DNA from: Pedobacter alluvionis
Lineage (GTDB): Bacteria > Bacteroidota > Bacteroidia > Sphingobacteriales > Sphingobacteriaceae
Length of the DNA stretch: 64,000 bases
Direction: 5' to 3'
Assembly (NCBI RefSeq): GCF_003664035.1
Contig: NZ_RCCK01000013.1
Coordinates: forward strand, 62,001-126,000
Program-made: the position numbers and the translations under genes
In this document: piece by piece, positions 17,266 to 26,271 of the stretch
How the letters are laid out: each line of letters starts with the position of its first letter
How positions within the stretch are numbered: the first letter of the stretch is position 1
Notes under the pieces: generated by a model
The model's database searches: none
What the model was told of the DNA's origin: nothing
The model's input: only the letters and a program-made list of their open reading frames with translations

Positions 17266-17476
17266 TTTGTGTGTTTAATCATGCTTAGCAAAACAACTGC
17301 CATAATTTTATACTAAGATAAACCTTTGCACATGGCAATAATGTTAAACCACTTAAAAAGATAGGGAGCAACGTAAAATATTTAAGCCCTTCTCTTCCTA
17401 AAAAATTAGTTTATGTCTCATCACTCAGAAATATTTTTTATACTTGAAAGATAATTCGAAATAGCTACCATATTTT

Positions 17477-18055
17477 TTGAGGTTTATAAAAAACACAGCT
17501 GGCAATACCCAGCAAGAAGACGCCAAACTAATTGCCGGGTATAAAAATACGGGCGATTTAGACGCGTTGGGTACGCTTTACAATAAATATATGCATTTGG
17601 TGTTTGGGGTTTGCTTAAACTACTTCAAAGATGAAGAACTAAGCAAGGATGCCGTAATGCAGATTTTCGAAGAACTGGTAACAAAACTGAAAATACACGA
17701 GGTACAGAATTTCAAAAGCTGGCTTCATGTTTTAACGCGGAACCATTGCTTAATGGCATTGCGGAAATCAGCGAAGCAAAATAATATCTCCATAGACGAT
17801 ACTTTTGTGGAAAATAGCGAGTTTGTGCATCTGGATATAGACGACACAAAAGAAACGCAGCTTACCATTATGGAAAAGTGTATGGAAACTTTGCCCGAAG
17901 AACAGCGAAAAAGCGTAGATTTATTTTATTTACAAGAAAAATGTTATAAAGAAGTGGCCGACATTACCGGCTACGACATGCTTAAAGTTAAGAGTTACAT
18001 CCAAAATGGTAAGCGGAATTTAAAGATTTGTATAGAGAAAAACAGTAGTGAATAA
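17477..18055 (+). CDS. ECF-type RNA polymerase sigma factor (TTG start)
   Basis: A 192-residue group IV sigma factor. Region 2 is at residues ~15-85 (DLDALGTLYNKYMHLVFGVC, SWLHVLTRNHCLMALRK) and region 4 at ~130-185 (METLPEEQRKSVDLFYLQEKCYKEVADITGYDMLKVKSYIQNGKRNLK). The TTG at 17477 is the only start that gives the usual N-terminal arm; the next ATG is inside region 2. The gene overlaps the next one by 8 bases, typical of sigma/anti-sigma translational coupling. In this phylum factors of this kind often regulate envelope or nutrient-uptake genes. Confidence 0.9.
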   Translation: MRFIKNTAGNTQQEDAKLIAGYKNTGDLDALGTLYNKYMHLVFGVCLNYFKDEELSKDAVMQIFEELVTKLKIHEVQNFKSWLHVLTRNHCLMALRKSAKQNNISIDDTFVENSEFVHLDIDDTKETQLTIMEKCMETLPEEQRKSVDLFYLQEKCYKEVADITGYDMLKVKSYIQNGKRNLKICIEKNSSE

Positions 18056-19352
18056 CGATTGGTTAGATATTGATGTACTGGAAGATTACCTGGATGGTAA
18101 GCTTGATACTAAAGCTATGCACTTTGTAGAAAGACAGGCTTTAGAAGATCCTTTCGTTGCCGAAGCATTAGAAGGCCTGAAGCAATCTCCCAGACGCAAA
18201 CAAACGCTTTCTATTTTACAGAAACAGCTGTACGATCGCATATCAGAAAAGCCTGTAAAGCGCAAATTGTGGGGCATTACCACCCAAAGATTAAGTATTG
18301 CGGCAACCGCAACGGTTGCTTTTATTGCGGTGAGCATTTTATTCTTTATGCGCGAAACCAACCGCAGGAATGCAGAACTTGCTGCTCATAAAAAAGAAGG
18401 TGTGATGGTTCAGTTGGATAGTTCAGCGAGTGTTGCTTCGATCCAACCTAAAGCCAAAGAAGATACCGTTACCCAAAACACCACAAAGGCAGCTTTGATT
18501 GATAAAGCAATTGCAGATGCAAAAACAGGTGATTTGGCAAAAAACACTAAAAAAAATCCTGTTGTAGTACAGGCAGAACAACAAGTTGCCGAAGTAAAAG
18601 CGGCAAAAATTGCATCTGACAATAGTCGCGCTAAAGCGATGAGCCGCGTAAGCTTTGACAACTACAAACCAAGCCAGGTTACGTTAAGTGAGACTGTGTT
18701 GGCAGCAGAACCAGCAATCGGCTCGAATAAAATTGCATTTAGTGGCAATGTGGTAGATCAAAGTAATGGTCAACCTGTTCAGGGAGCAGTTGTAAAGTTA
18801 GCAGGCTCTAAAAATGTAACGGCGACCGATTCCAAAGGATATTTCTATTTACCTGCTGATAGCAATGCAAGAGATAAAGACTTATTGATTAATGCTATCG
18901 GTTTTAAAGAATTGCCCGTAGCTGGTTTGCAAGACCCTAATGCGATTAAAACTGCATTGAGTGGCAATAAATCATTAAACGAAATTGCTTTAATTACCGG
19001 TTCAAACGGACATAAAAAAGAAAATATTGCTGCCCCCAAAATTACGCTGCGTGCAGAACAAAACCTGGATGGAAAATCGGCCGGTGATATTACAAAGCCA
19101 ATTCCGGTTTCCACCATTAATTACAGCCAATACTTAGAGAAAAATAATAAGCTTTATAATCCTAAAGGGCCCGAGCAATTTGTAATTTTAAGCTTTAAAG
19201 TTAAAAGCAACGGACGGCCAGCCAACATCTCTGTTATAAAATCACTAAATAGAAAAGCCGATTCAGAAGCGAAGCGGTTGATTCAAGAAGGTCCGGATTG
19301 GGTGTTACCTAAAAACGGAACTGATTTAGTAGAAATCAGCATTAAGTTTTAA
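18048..19352 (+). CDS. Anti-sigma-like membrane protein with carboxypeptidase-regulatory and TonB-like C-terminal domains
   Basis: A 434-residue protein translated from a GTG that overlaps the sigma gene by 8 bases. Residues 1-60 resemble the cytoplasmic part of sigma regulators (LEDYLDGKLDTKAMHFVERQ...), without a zinc motif. Residues ~82-101 are a single membrane segment. A Lys/Ala/Gln-rich linker (~110-215) leads to a carboxypeptidase-regulatory-like beta domain (~225-300, SGNVVDQSNGQPVQGAVVKL) and a TonB-like C-terminal domain (~355-434, PEQFVILSFKVKSNGRPANI). So one chain joins a likely sigma-binding end to periplasmic sensing or energy-coupling modules. Direct sigma binding is inferred from position only. 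Confidence 0.78.
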   Translation: MNNDWLDIDVLEDYLDGKLDTKAMHFVERQALEDPFVAEALEGLKQSPRRKQTLSILQKQLYDRISEKPVKRKLWGITTQRLSIAATATVAFIAVSILFFMRETNRRNAELAAHKKEGVMVQLDSSASVASIQPKAKEDTVTQNTTKAALIDKAIADAKTGDLAKNTKKNPVVVQAEQQVAEVKAAKIASDNSRAKAMSRVSFDNYKPSQVTLSETVLAAEPAIGSNKIAFSGNVVDQSNGQPVQGAVVKLAGSKNVTATDSKGYFYLPADSNARDKDLLINAIGFKELPVAGLQDPNAIKTALSGNKSLNEIALITGSNGHKKENIAAPKITLRAEQNLDGKSAGDITKPIPVSTINYSQYLEKNNKLYNPKGPEQFVILSFKVKSNGRPANISVIKSLNRKADSEAKRLIQEGPDWVLPKNGTDLVEISIKF

Positions 19353-19485
19353 TTTCCTTTATCAACCACAGCGTACACCAAGAAAAGACACAGAGATCAT
19401 GGAGATCGGTGTAAATTACAGTTAAAACCCATTAGTGTTACGCTATGTAAAATTCAATGGCCTCTGCCGCAACAAAGCACACCTC

Positions 19486-20100
19486 ATGTACAAAACTTCA
19501 TATTCTTCAGCAGGCAATCAAGATGAAATTCTTGAGTTTATGCAACAAAATAATTTTATCACATTAATCGGCTTTGATGGCGAATATCCGGTGGTTACAC
19601 AGGTACCGGTTCAAACCGTAATCCATAACGATTCGATAAAACTTATCGGCCACATCATGACTAAAACCGATCATTGTAAGGCATTTGAGCAAAATCCGAG
19701 CGTAATGGCTGTTTTTACCGGTGCTCATGCTTATATCAGTGCATCAGTTTACGAAAAACCTGCCTCAGTTTCTACATGGAATTATAAAACTGTTCAGGCT
19801 AAAGGCAGTATCAGACTCATGGATTCTGAAGAAACTTATCAGGTCGTAAAAGAACTAACAAATCAGTATGAAAATCCTGAAACAAGTCCTGCTGCCTTTA
19901 ATAAAATGGATGAAGCATATATTCAGAAGCATTTAAAGGCAATTACAGGATTCGAAGTTTTGGTGAAGCACATCGACCATGTTTTTAAAATGAGCCAAAA
20001 CCACTCAACAAAAAATCAGGAAAGTATTATAGCAAATCTGGAGAAAAGTGAAGATCCGGTTGCAAAAGAAGTAGCGAAGGAAATGAAGAAGAATTTGTAA
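19486..20100 (+). CDS. FMN-binding split-barrel protein, PaiB-like
   Basis: About 204 residues from the ATG at 19486. An earlier in-frame TTG at 19435 would add 17 residues without homology, so I prefer the ATG, which gives the family start MYKT. The chain shows the PaiB/FMN-binding negative regulator signatures: SSAGNQDEILEFMQQN, GHIMTKTDHCKAF, FTGAHAYISASVYE and VSTWNYKTVQAKG. PaiB-type proteins bind a flavin and, in Bacillus, repress sporulation and protease genes; here a redox or heme-related role is equally possible. No obvious partner gene. Between the anti-sigma-like gene and this one lies a short cacag-type repeat (19362-19400). Confidence 0.85.
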   Translation: MYKTSYSSAGNQDEILEFMQQNNFITLIGFDGEYPVVTQVPVQTVIHNDSIKLIGHIMTKTDHCKAFEQNPSVMAVFTGAHAYISASVYEKPASVSTWNYKTVQAKGSIRLMDSEETYQVVKELTNQYENPETSPAAFNKMDEAYIQKHLKAITGFEVLVKHIDHVFKMSQNHSTKNQESIIANLEKSEDPVAKEVAKEMKKNL

Positions 20101-20754
20101 AACTCACCTGTTTTTTACCACAGAGTGCGCAGAGAAAATGCACAGAGGACACAGAGAGAATGATTAAATACTTGTCAGTCTTAGCGTAGTTTATGAAACT
20201 ACAGACAAGGGTAGAGTTGGGATTTAAATTTACGGTGTTTTCTGTGCATCCTAACTCTACTGTCATTCTGAACGCAGTGAAGAATCTTTTAATAATAGCA
20301 AAGTACAGTTAAAGATCCTTCTTTGCATACCATTGACAGACTCCAAATCGAAAAATCGTCATTGCGAGGAACGAAGCAATCTTAATGCGCACGCTAGTAG
20401 CGATCATTGTAAGATTGCTTCGTCGGCTGAAAAAGCCTTCTCGCAATGACGATTCCTCACAGTCTATAGCTCGTTAAAATTCTCCTGTCCATTCATGCTG
20501 ATTTTAAACAATTAATTACTCATCAGAATGACATACACAAAGTAAAGCCATCATTTCGACCGCCGTGGAGAACCCGAAGGCTCTGCGAAGCAAAATCTTT
20601 TAGATTTGATTTCAATAACCTGGTATAAATACCTCTCCATTCCACTGCGTTTCAGTCAAGACGACCTTCTCTGTTTGCTCTGTGCAAACTCAATGCCCTC
20701 TGTGGTAAAACAAACATCGCTTTGCGAAAACTTAGCATTCTCTGTGGTTAAAAA
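20101..20754. repeat. 650-base gene-free stretch of dispersed repeats
   Basis: No gene is supported here. It contains cacagag-type repeats at 20117-20159 and around 20695-20750, and a palindromic GTCATTCTGA / CAGTGAAGAATCTTTT element at 20262-20291. It also holds a long inverted pair at 20357-20452 (CGTCATTGCGAGGA and TCGCAATGACG with AGCAATCTTA / TAAGATTGCT) and a CATTTCGAC-type repeat at ~20550-20670. The 20447-20491 part matches the element at 8892-8940. Confidence 0.75.
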
Positions 20755-20784
20755 CAAAAAAGACCAAAGCTAATGCCTTGGTCT
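20755..20784 (-). terminator. Rho-independent terminator of the phosphate transport operon
   Basis: On the minus strand AGACCAA ... TTGGTCT (stem) is followed by six T; it lies 28 bases after the pit stop. Confidence 0.88.
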
Positions 20785-20811
20785 TCTGAGTATATTAAAA
20801 GATTTTGTTTT

Positions 20812-21822
20812 TTATTTTAAGTAATAAATTACGGCATAAATAATGGCTGCTAATGTAGCCGAAACCGGAATGGTTAAAATCCATGCCCATATTAAGTTGA
20901 TGGTTACCCCCCAACGTACTGCAGAAACACTTTTTACCACACCCACACCCACAATAGAACCTGTAATGGTGTGTGTAGTAGAAACCGGAATACCGAAATG
21001 TTCTGTAATACCTAATGTAATCGCACCTGCACCTTCAGCAGCAACACCTTCAAGTGCTGTAACTTTAGTAATTTTTGAGCCCATTGTTTTCACAATTTTC
21101 CAGCCGCCACTCATGGTACCTAAAGAGATTGCTGAGTAACAGCAAATAGGCACCCAGGCGGGCATCGATTCGAAGTTTGGAATCACTTTCGATGCAATTA
21201 ATGCCGTTGCAATGATCCCCATTACCTTTTGCGCATCGTTACCTCCGTGGAAGAAACTTAACGCAGCAGAAGAGAGCAATTGCAGGCGTTTAAACCATTT
21301 CTCAGCAGTTGACGGTTTAGCATAACGACAAATATTAATAATGATCAGTGTTAATACAACTGATATCACCATACCGATTATTGGGGCCAGCACAATAAAA
21401 GAAACGATTTTTATTACATAACCCATATTTACAGCATCAAGCGGACTAGCTCCTGTAAGTAAAGCATGTGTCATCCCTGCGCCTGCAAAACCACCAATTA
21501 AAGTATGTGATGAACTTGAAGGAATACCGTACCACCAGGTTAAAAGGTTCCAGATAATGGCAGCAATTAAACCTGCAAGGATAACTTCTAAAGTGATATA
21601 ATTTTCAATTACCGTTTTAGCAACAGTATTGGCCACTTTGTGGTCGGTAAAATAAAAGTAAGCAGCGAAATTGAATAACGCAGCCCATAAAACCGCCTGA
21701 AAAGGCGTAAGAACTTTTGTAGAAACAACTGTTGCAATCGAGTTAGCGGCATCGTGAAAGCCGTTAATGTAATCGAAAGCAATAGCCAGAATTACAACAA
21801 CAACCAATAAGGTAGTTACCAT
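20812..21822 (-). CDS. PiT-family inorganic phosphate transporter
   Basis: A 336-residue inner-membrane symporter with about ten membrane segments. The duplicated PHO-4 signature is seen in DYINGFHDAANSIATVV near the N-terminus and FFHGGNDAQKVMGIIATALI in the second half. Additional family marks are GIPSSSSHTLIGGFAGAG and GIPVSTTHTITGSIVGVG. The gene follows the DUF47 (PhoU-like) gene by 12 bases, an arrangement widely seen where the DUF47 protein controls PiT. A terminator lies 28 bases after the stop. Ion coupling (H+ or Na+) cannot be decided from sequence. Confidence 0.94.
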   Translation of the reverse strand: MVTTLLVVVVILAIAFDYINGFHDAANSIATVVSTKVLTPFQAVLWAALFNFAAYFYFTDHKVANTVAKTVIENYITLEVILAGLIAAIIWNLLTWWYGIPSSSSHTLIGGFAGAGMTHALLTGASPLDAVNMGYVIKIVSFIVLAPIIGMVISVVLTLIIINICRYAKPSTAEKWFKRLQLLSSAALSFFHGGNDAQKVMGIIATALIASKVIPNFESMPAWVPICCYSAISLGTMSGGWKIVKTMGSKITKVTALEGVAAEGAGAITLGITEHFGIPVSTTHTITGSIVGVGVVKSVSAVRWGVTINLIWAWILTIPVSATLAAIIYAVIYYLK

Positions 21823-21834
21823 GTTTGTTTTTTA

Positions 21835-22476
21835 TTAAGCGTTTTTAACCAAGATAGTTTCAAGCACATTTGCCACATCCTCACACTTATCTGTTGCTTT
21901 TTCTATCGTTTGTAAAACCTCTTTTTGTTTAATTAATTCAATCGCATTGGTTTCATATTCAAACAAACGCGCAACCGCTAATGTAAATACATAATCAGCC
22001 TGGTTTTCGCCGCTGTTGATACGGATACAAGCATCAGCTATTACACGGATGTTCTTGAAACTGCGTAATTCTTTAATTGCTTTATCAATATCGGTACACA
22101 TTTCTACCAAAAGCTCAGCAATTTTAACAATCGGCTCATTAATGGTGTTCATGTTGTACATCTGCATGCGGTTTGCAGTACCATAAATATAATCGGCAAC
22201 ATCATCAACGGCAGTTGCCAATTGGTGAATATCTTCTCTATCAAATGGAGTGATAAAGTTCCTGCTCAACTCAAGAAAAATTGAATGGGTAATATCATCA
22301 CCAACGTGCTCTAAGCGCTCAATTTCCTTAAAAATTGTTTTTCTGCTTTCAGCATCAGCCGTGCTAACCATCTCTAAAAGGGTTTCAGCAATTTTTAATG
22401 CGTTGCTACCTGCTTGTTCGAAAAGTGGATGAAACTTTTTGTCTTGAGGTGTAAAGAACTTAAAAATATTGTTCAT
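21835..22476 (-). CDS. DUF47-family phosphate transport regulator, PhoU-like
   Basis: A 213-residue all-helical cytoplasmic protein. The DUF47/PhoU_div signature is clear: LFEQAGSNALKIAETLLEMV, KEIERLEHVGDDITHSIF, FITPFDREDIHQLATAVDDVADYI and EKATDKCEDVANVLE. Such proteins are partners of PiT transporters and likely control phosphate uptake; the two acidic D/E-x-x-x-D sites may bind metal. It is the first gene of a two-gene operon with pit. Confidence 0.92.
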   Translation of the reverse strand: MNNIFKFFTPQDKKFHPLFEQAGSNALKIAETLLEMVSTADAESRKTIFKEIERLEHVGDDITHSIFLELSRNFITPFDREDIHQLATAVDDVADYIYGTANRMQMYNMNTINEPIVKIAELLVEMCTDIDKAIKELRSFKNIRVIADACIRINSGENQADYVFTLAVARLFEYETNAIELIKQKEVLQTIEKATDKCEDVANVLETILVKNA

Positions 22477-22871
22477 GTTAATTTTTAATATGTTGCAAAG
22501 CTACAAGCCCAATGTTAAGTTAATGTTAATTTCTTAATTATATTAACTAATTATCGCCTTATTTAGTCAGGCAAGCGTTATTTCTATACTTTCAGATAGC
22601 TAACAATGAAATAAATAGGTTTTTAGAAACAGTGTGGAACAAGTTCTTCGGTTAAGGTGGTCCCGTTAAATGCTTTATTACGGATGGAAACCTGTGCGAA
22701 ATAGCATGCACACCATAAAACAGTTAACATAACCGCTTAATCAGGATATTCGCTAATATCGGGTTTAGCAACAATGATACATTGCTTTTCGAAACGAAAT
22801 CAGGTGCCACATTTCCGTGCGTTCCGTGTTTCCGTGGCAAAAATTGAAGAATGATCATCAAGGTACTAAGG
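22477..22871. other. Intergenic stretch, no gene seen
   Basis: This 395-base region contains the presumed promoter of the pit operon near 22480-22560 (minus strand). It also has a run of ccgtg repeats around 22810-22845 (CACATTTCCGTGCGTTCCGTG), a degenerate version of repeats seen elsewhere in the window. I see no start-and-domain evidence for a gene. Confidence 0.5.
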
Positions 22872-23897
22872 TTAGCCTCCTTTTTGTAGCGTAAAAGCAA
22901 AGGTAGTGCCTATGCCCGGTGTACTTCTTACCGAAATGGTTTGTTGGTGCGCCTCTAAAATGTGTTTTACAATGGCTAAGCCTAAACCCGTGCCCCCTAC
23001 TTCTCTCGCACGGTGGGTATCGATGCGGTAAAAACGTTCAAATAAACGTGACAAGTGTTTTTCTTCAATCCCAATACCGTTATCGGTAACTTCTATCAAA
23101 ACCTGATCGTGTAGTTCAAAAATCTTAATGGCTGTTTCTCCACCATCAATGCCGTACTTAATGCTATTTACCATTAAGTTAATTAAAACCTGCCTGATCT
23201 TTTCGCGATCTGCCGAAACTAAGGTAATGGCAGTATATTTATCTTTAAAAAAAAGCTTAATGTTTTTAGCTTTAGCGCGATCTTCGAGGTTTTCCATTAC
23301 CTCTTTTGCCAATTGCACAAAATCGAATTTTTGATAGTTAATTGGCGATTCTCCAGTTTCTAACTTTGATATAACGTCTAAATCATTAATTAAATAACTC
23401 AATCGCTCTACATTATTTTCTGCTTTTTTTAAAAATAAAACAGCCTGATCAGGATCATCTACCAGGCAATCCTGTAGGGTTTCTATATAACCCTGAATAG
23501 CAAAAAGCGGGGTTTTAAATTCATGTGAAACATTTGAAAGAAACTCTCTTCTAAACTGTTCCTGTTTTTTTAATAAATCTATTTCTTTTTTCTTTGCACC
23601 TGCCCACTCTTTTACTTCTTGCTCCACATCATTAATCGGATCTGAACTCACGTATTCGCCAAGCGCATCTTTTAAATCTTTGCCTAATTTTAGGTTATGG
23701 ATGAGCTTATAAATGAGTTTAATTTTGGTGTAGATATACTTCTCCAGCAAATAATAAAACACCAAAAAACTGCATAAAAACGACACGCCAAAAGAAATAG
23801 CCATATAATACAGGCTATGCTGAAAATAAAAATTAACCATTCCGATGGAAAGACCAACGGCGAGAGCAGTAAATAGAACCAGCACACTTAATTTCAT
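22872..23897 (-). CDS. Orphan sensor histidine kinase, PhoR/WalK-like
   Basis: A 341-residue membrane kinase. Two membrane segments at residues ~4-22 and ~30-51 leave almost no periplasmic loop, so sensing is probably intramembrane or by a partner. The DHp helix carries the phospho-accepting His125 in NVSHEFKTPLFAIQ. The ATPase domain has the N box (QVLINLMVNSIKYG), G1 (TDNGIGIE), F box and G2 (GGTGLGLAIVKHIL). No response regulator flanks it. It lies upstream of the PhoU-like/PiT unit, which makes a phosphate-sensing PhoR role attractive but unproven. Confidence 0.88.
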   Translation of the reverse strand: MKLSVLVLFTALAVGLSIGMVNFYFQHSLYYMAISFGVSFLCSFLVFYYLLEKYIYTKIKLIYKLIHNLKLGKDLKDALGEYVSSDPINDVEQEVKEWAGAKKKEIDLLKKQEQFRREFLSNVSHEFKTPLFAIQGYIETLQDCLVDDPDQAVLFLKKAENNVERLSYLINDLDVISKLETGESPINYQKFDFVQLAKEVMENLEDRAKAKNIKLFFKDKYTAITLVSADREKIRQVLINLMVNSIKYGIDGGETAIKIFELHDQVLIEVTDNGIGIEEKHLSRLFERFYRIDTHRAREVGGTGLGLAIVKHILEAHQQTISVRSTPGIGTTFAFTLQKGG

Positions 23898-24017
23898 GCT
23901 GCAATTTAAAGCTTTTTATGTTAAATGTGTGTTAAGAGATAAAGGGGATTGATTCATTTTTTTACGGAATGTTAAAAACAAAAGAGGTTGTACCATAAGT
24001 TGTTATTCCATTCGAAC

Positions 24018-24091
24018 TTATCACGTTGAGCTTATCGAAACGCTTTGCGAGGCATTTAAACAGGTCCTTCGACAGGCTCAGGATGACAATT
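24018..24091. repeat. Palindromic intergenic repeat
   Basis: Degenerate inverted arms: ATCACGTTGAGCTTATCGAA and the TTCGACAGGCTCAGGATGAC that follows at 24069. It belongs to the family whose other members lie at 13125, 50257, 54555 and 61627. Confidence 0.7.
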
Positions 24092-24123
24092 CTATGTTTA
24101 TGGTATAGCATCGTTAAAAAACA

Positions 24124-24152
24124 AAAAAGCTTTCCCTTGTGAGGAAAGCTTT
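24124..24152 (-). terminator. Rho-independent terminator of secG
   Basis: On the minus strand AAGCTTTCC and GGAAAGCTT pair with a short loop, followed by six T. It lies 23 bases after secG. Confidence 0.88.
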
Positions 24153-24174
24153 ATAAAATACTAGTAAGTATTAC

Positions 24175-24537
24175 TTATTTCTTTGTCGAATCTGTTTTAG
24201 CTGGAGTCGAAGCTGCAGGTTTAGTGGTGTTTAAATTTCCGCCAAGTGGAGATGGTGATGGGGTTTTATCTAAACGCTCCTGAATAGCAGAGTTTCCAAC
24301 TGCAGCACTACCGCCACTGGTTTTAGCAATTGTAGTAACGGCAAGGGTTAACACTACGATTAAGGTTAACAATACCCAAGATCCTTTTTCTAACACATCG
24401 CCGGTACGTTGTACACCAAACATGTTACTGCCGCCGCCTCCTGTAGCTAAACCTCCACCTTTAGGATTTTGTATTAAAACAAATAAGCCTAAAGCTACAC
24501 ACGCAATAATTAATAAAATGATTAAAAAGGTTACCAT
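24175..24537 (-). CDS. secG: Preprotein translocase subunit SecG
   Basis: A 120-residue membrane protein of the SecYEG channel. It has a membrane segment at ~1-21, the conserved loop NPKGGGLATGGGGSNMFG, a second segment at ~53-70 and an unusually Ser/Thr/Pro/Lys-rich tail (~75-120), longer than in E. coli but common in Bacteroidota. It is the last gene of the minus-strand string sigma54 regulator-lptE-TPR-secG and is followed by a terminator. Confidence 0.93.
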   Translation of the reverse strand: MVTFLIILLIIACVALGLFVLIQNPKGGGLATGGGGSNMFGVQRTGDVLEKGSWVLLTLIVVLTLAVTTIAKTSGGSAAVGNSAIQERLDKTPSPSPLGGNLNTTKPAASTPAKTDSTKK

Positions 24538-24551
24538 GGTAATATTATATT

Positions 24552-25616
24552 TTAAAATTTCTTTTCTATAGATTGGATAAGGTCGGCAAAGTAACGGCTT
24601 TTTTCCGGATATTTCAAACTTAATTTTTTATAAGTATCTATGGCTTTGTGATAAAGCATTTGCTCGATATAAATTTTAGCTAAAGTCTCAGAAACAAGGT
24701 CGTAATTGTCTTCTGCGCTTTTCTTTGCCTTATTTTCATTATCAATCTGTTCTGGCTTAGGCGGCTTGATTGTTGGATCTTCTTTTAAGAATTTCTCAAT
24801 GATTTCGGCGCCCTTTGCATCTTTAATTTCGGCAGAAGGATATTCTGCTAAATGATCGGCTACCTCGAAAGGAGTTTGGATGTGAAAGATATGCTCCACA
24901 TACTGCTGTTGAAACTCAGCTCTTTCTTGCTGTTGGTTATTTTGTGGCTGTGGTTTTACATTACCGGCGTTAGGATGAGCATAAGGCTGAAAAATCTGCT
25001 CGTGCTCTTTACGGGTTTTAGCCAGCCACCATAAAAATGTGTATGGAAGCTTATCGTCGTTATATTGTGAAACAAAATTTCTTTCAGGCTCGTCTGGAAC
25101 AACAGTTTCAATTTCTGGTGCGGTTATAACCACATCAGTACTTAACTTCTGTTCAAAAGCGAAGAAATCGGTAGCAGCTACACTTTCAATAAAAGAATCA
25201 TCATCTGGAGGCAAGTCCATTAAATGGCTATCAATACCTGGCAGGCGGCTTGGTGTTTCTATACTTACATCCTGATTGGTAGATGAGGGGATTTCATCTG
25301 CAGATTCACCTGTTTCTTCAAAAACTTCCGGTTCATCCTGTGGATGTTCCGTAACGACTACATTAATTTCAGCCTCCTCTTCCTGCTGGTCCTCATGGAC
25401 TGCAACCATATTTAGTACATGGAACAACACATGCCCCTGACCATATAATGCAGCTTTTGGAATAAATGAAGCATTAGCTTTGGCTAAAAGTAAATGGATA
25501 GGCTGTGAATATGGAAATTGCTGAACCATTTCCTGCAACATGGATGCATGCTCTGGCCTAACCTTTCCAGGTTGCGCGAGTAAATCTGCCAGTAGCTTTT
25601 TGTTATCCATTGTCAA
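24552..25616 (-). CDS. Hypothetical TPR-containing protein between lptE and secG
   Basis: A 354-residue protein of unknown role. The N-terminal ~60 residues are helical (LLAQPGKVRPEHASMLQEMVQQF); residues ~75-165 are very acidic and low in complexity. Residues ~175-205 contain the conserved-looking PYTFLWWLAKTRKEHEQIFQ, and the C-terminus (~300-350) has a TPR-like pair (VSETLAKIYIEQMLYHKAI / YKKLSLKYPEKSRYFADLI). No signal peptide is visible, so it is probably cytoplasmic. It sits 14 bases upstream of secG and 68 bases after lptE, which suggests a conserved envelope-biogenesis string. Confidence 0.8.
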   Translation of the reverse strand: MTMDNKKLLADLLAQPGKVRPEHASMLQEMVQQFPYSQPIHLLLAKANASFIPKAALYGQGHVLFHVLNMVAVHEDQQEEEAEINVVVTEHPQDEPEVFEETGESADEIPSSTNQDVSIETPSRLPGIDSHLMDLPPDDDSFIESVAATDFFAFEQKLSTDVVITAPEIETVVPDEPERNFVSQYNDDKLPYTFLWWLAKTRKEHEQIFQPYAHPNAGNVKPQPQNNQQQERAEFQQQYVEHIFHIQTPFEVADHLAEYPSAEIKDAKGAEIIEKFLKEDPTIKPPKPEQIDNENKAKKSAEDNYDLVSETLAKIYIEQMLYHKAIDTYKKLSLKYPEKSRYFADLIQSIEKKF

Positions 25617-25684
25617 GGTTTGCCGCTAAGTTAAAAAAATGTAGACGGGTTTTGAAAATTTTGTCTTTTAGAATCCTGCTTTAT

Positions 25685-26203
25685 TTACCATTGCGCAAAT
25701 GCACGGTTAAAAATATCTTCGGATAATTGTTTGTTAATATTTTCGATAGCGCCAGGTAATAAGGTTTGAATTGGTGCCCCATTGATCGGAAAATCGAAAA
25801 ATTTGGTAAAGCTTTCTTCAAAACTTTCTTTTTCGTGTTCTTTTATATTATTCTTATATTTTACCGAAACGGTTATGGTTAACCTGTTTGCACCCGAAGT
25901 AGGTGTGGCACTGTTTTGAAGCGCAACCGGCTTAATATCATAGCCCGTTATTCTGCCTTCAAATGATGCATCGCCTTCACCTGTAGGAGAAATAATCAAT
26001 TTAGTTTGGTTACGGATCCGGCTTTTTAACGATTCTGTAATCTGGTTACTCAATGTCGGTACCACTAACGGTGCATTATTTTCAAATACCCGAACTACCA
26101 CCGTTTTTAATCCTGTTGTTGATGCTCCACTAAATTTATAAGAGCACGCGCTAAAAACCGAGGCAAGCAGGATGATTAGGGCAAATATTCTAATTTTCAT
26201 CAT
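25685..26203 (-). CDS. lptE: LptE-family LPS-assembly lipoprotein
   Basis: A 172-residue lipoprotein (lipobox FSA-C20) with the LptE fold: YKFSGASTTGLKTVVVRVF, then the helix LSNQITESLKSRIRNQTKL and GDASFEGRITGYDI, and a C-terminal LSEDIFNRAFAQW. LptE plugs the LptD barrel that delivers LPS to the outer surface. It lies between the sigma54 activator gene and the TPR gene. The first or the second Met could start it (MMK...), with no effect on the lipobox. Identification by layout and lipobox is good though the family diverges in sequence. Confidence 0.85.
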   Translation of the reverse strand: MMKIRIFALIILLASVFSACSYKFSGASTTGLKTVVVRVFENNAPLVVPTLSNQITESLKSRIRNQTKLIISPTGEGDASFEGRITGYDIKPVALQNSATPTSGANRLTITVSVKYKNNIKEHEKESFEESFTKFFDFPINGAPIQTLLPGAIENINKQLSEDIFNRAFAQW

Positions 26204-26271
26204 TATCGAAAATGTTATCTATGTTTTGGAAAATGTGCTTCTCCAGGGGATTGAAATAAGCAATTTTAAAA

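Noticed and set aside
16781..17278. A 165-codon frame antisense to the DUF4197 gene
   Set aside because: The DUF4197 frame has a signal peptide and a family match; the antisense frame has neither.
20027..20266. A 79-codon minus-strand frame
   Set aside because: Overlaps the 3' end of the PaiB-like gene and intergenic repeats.
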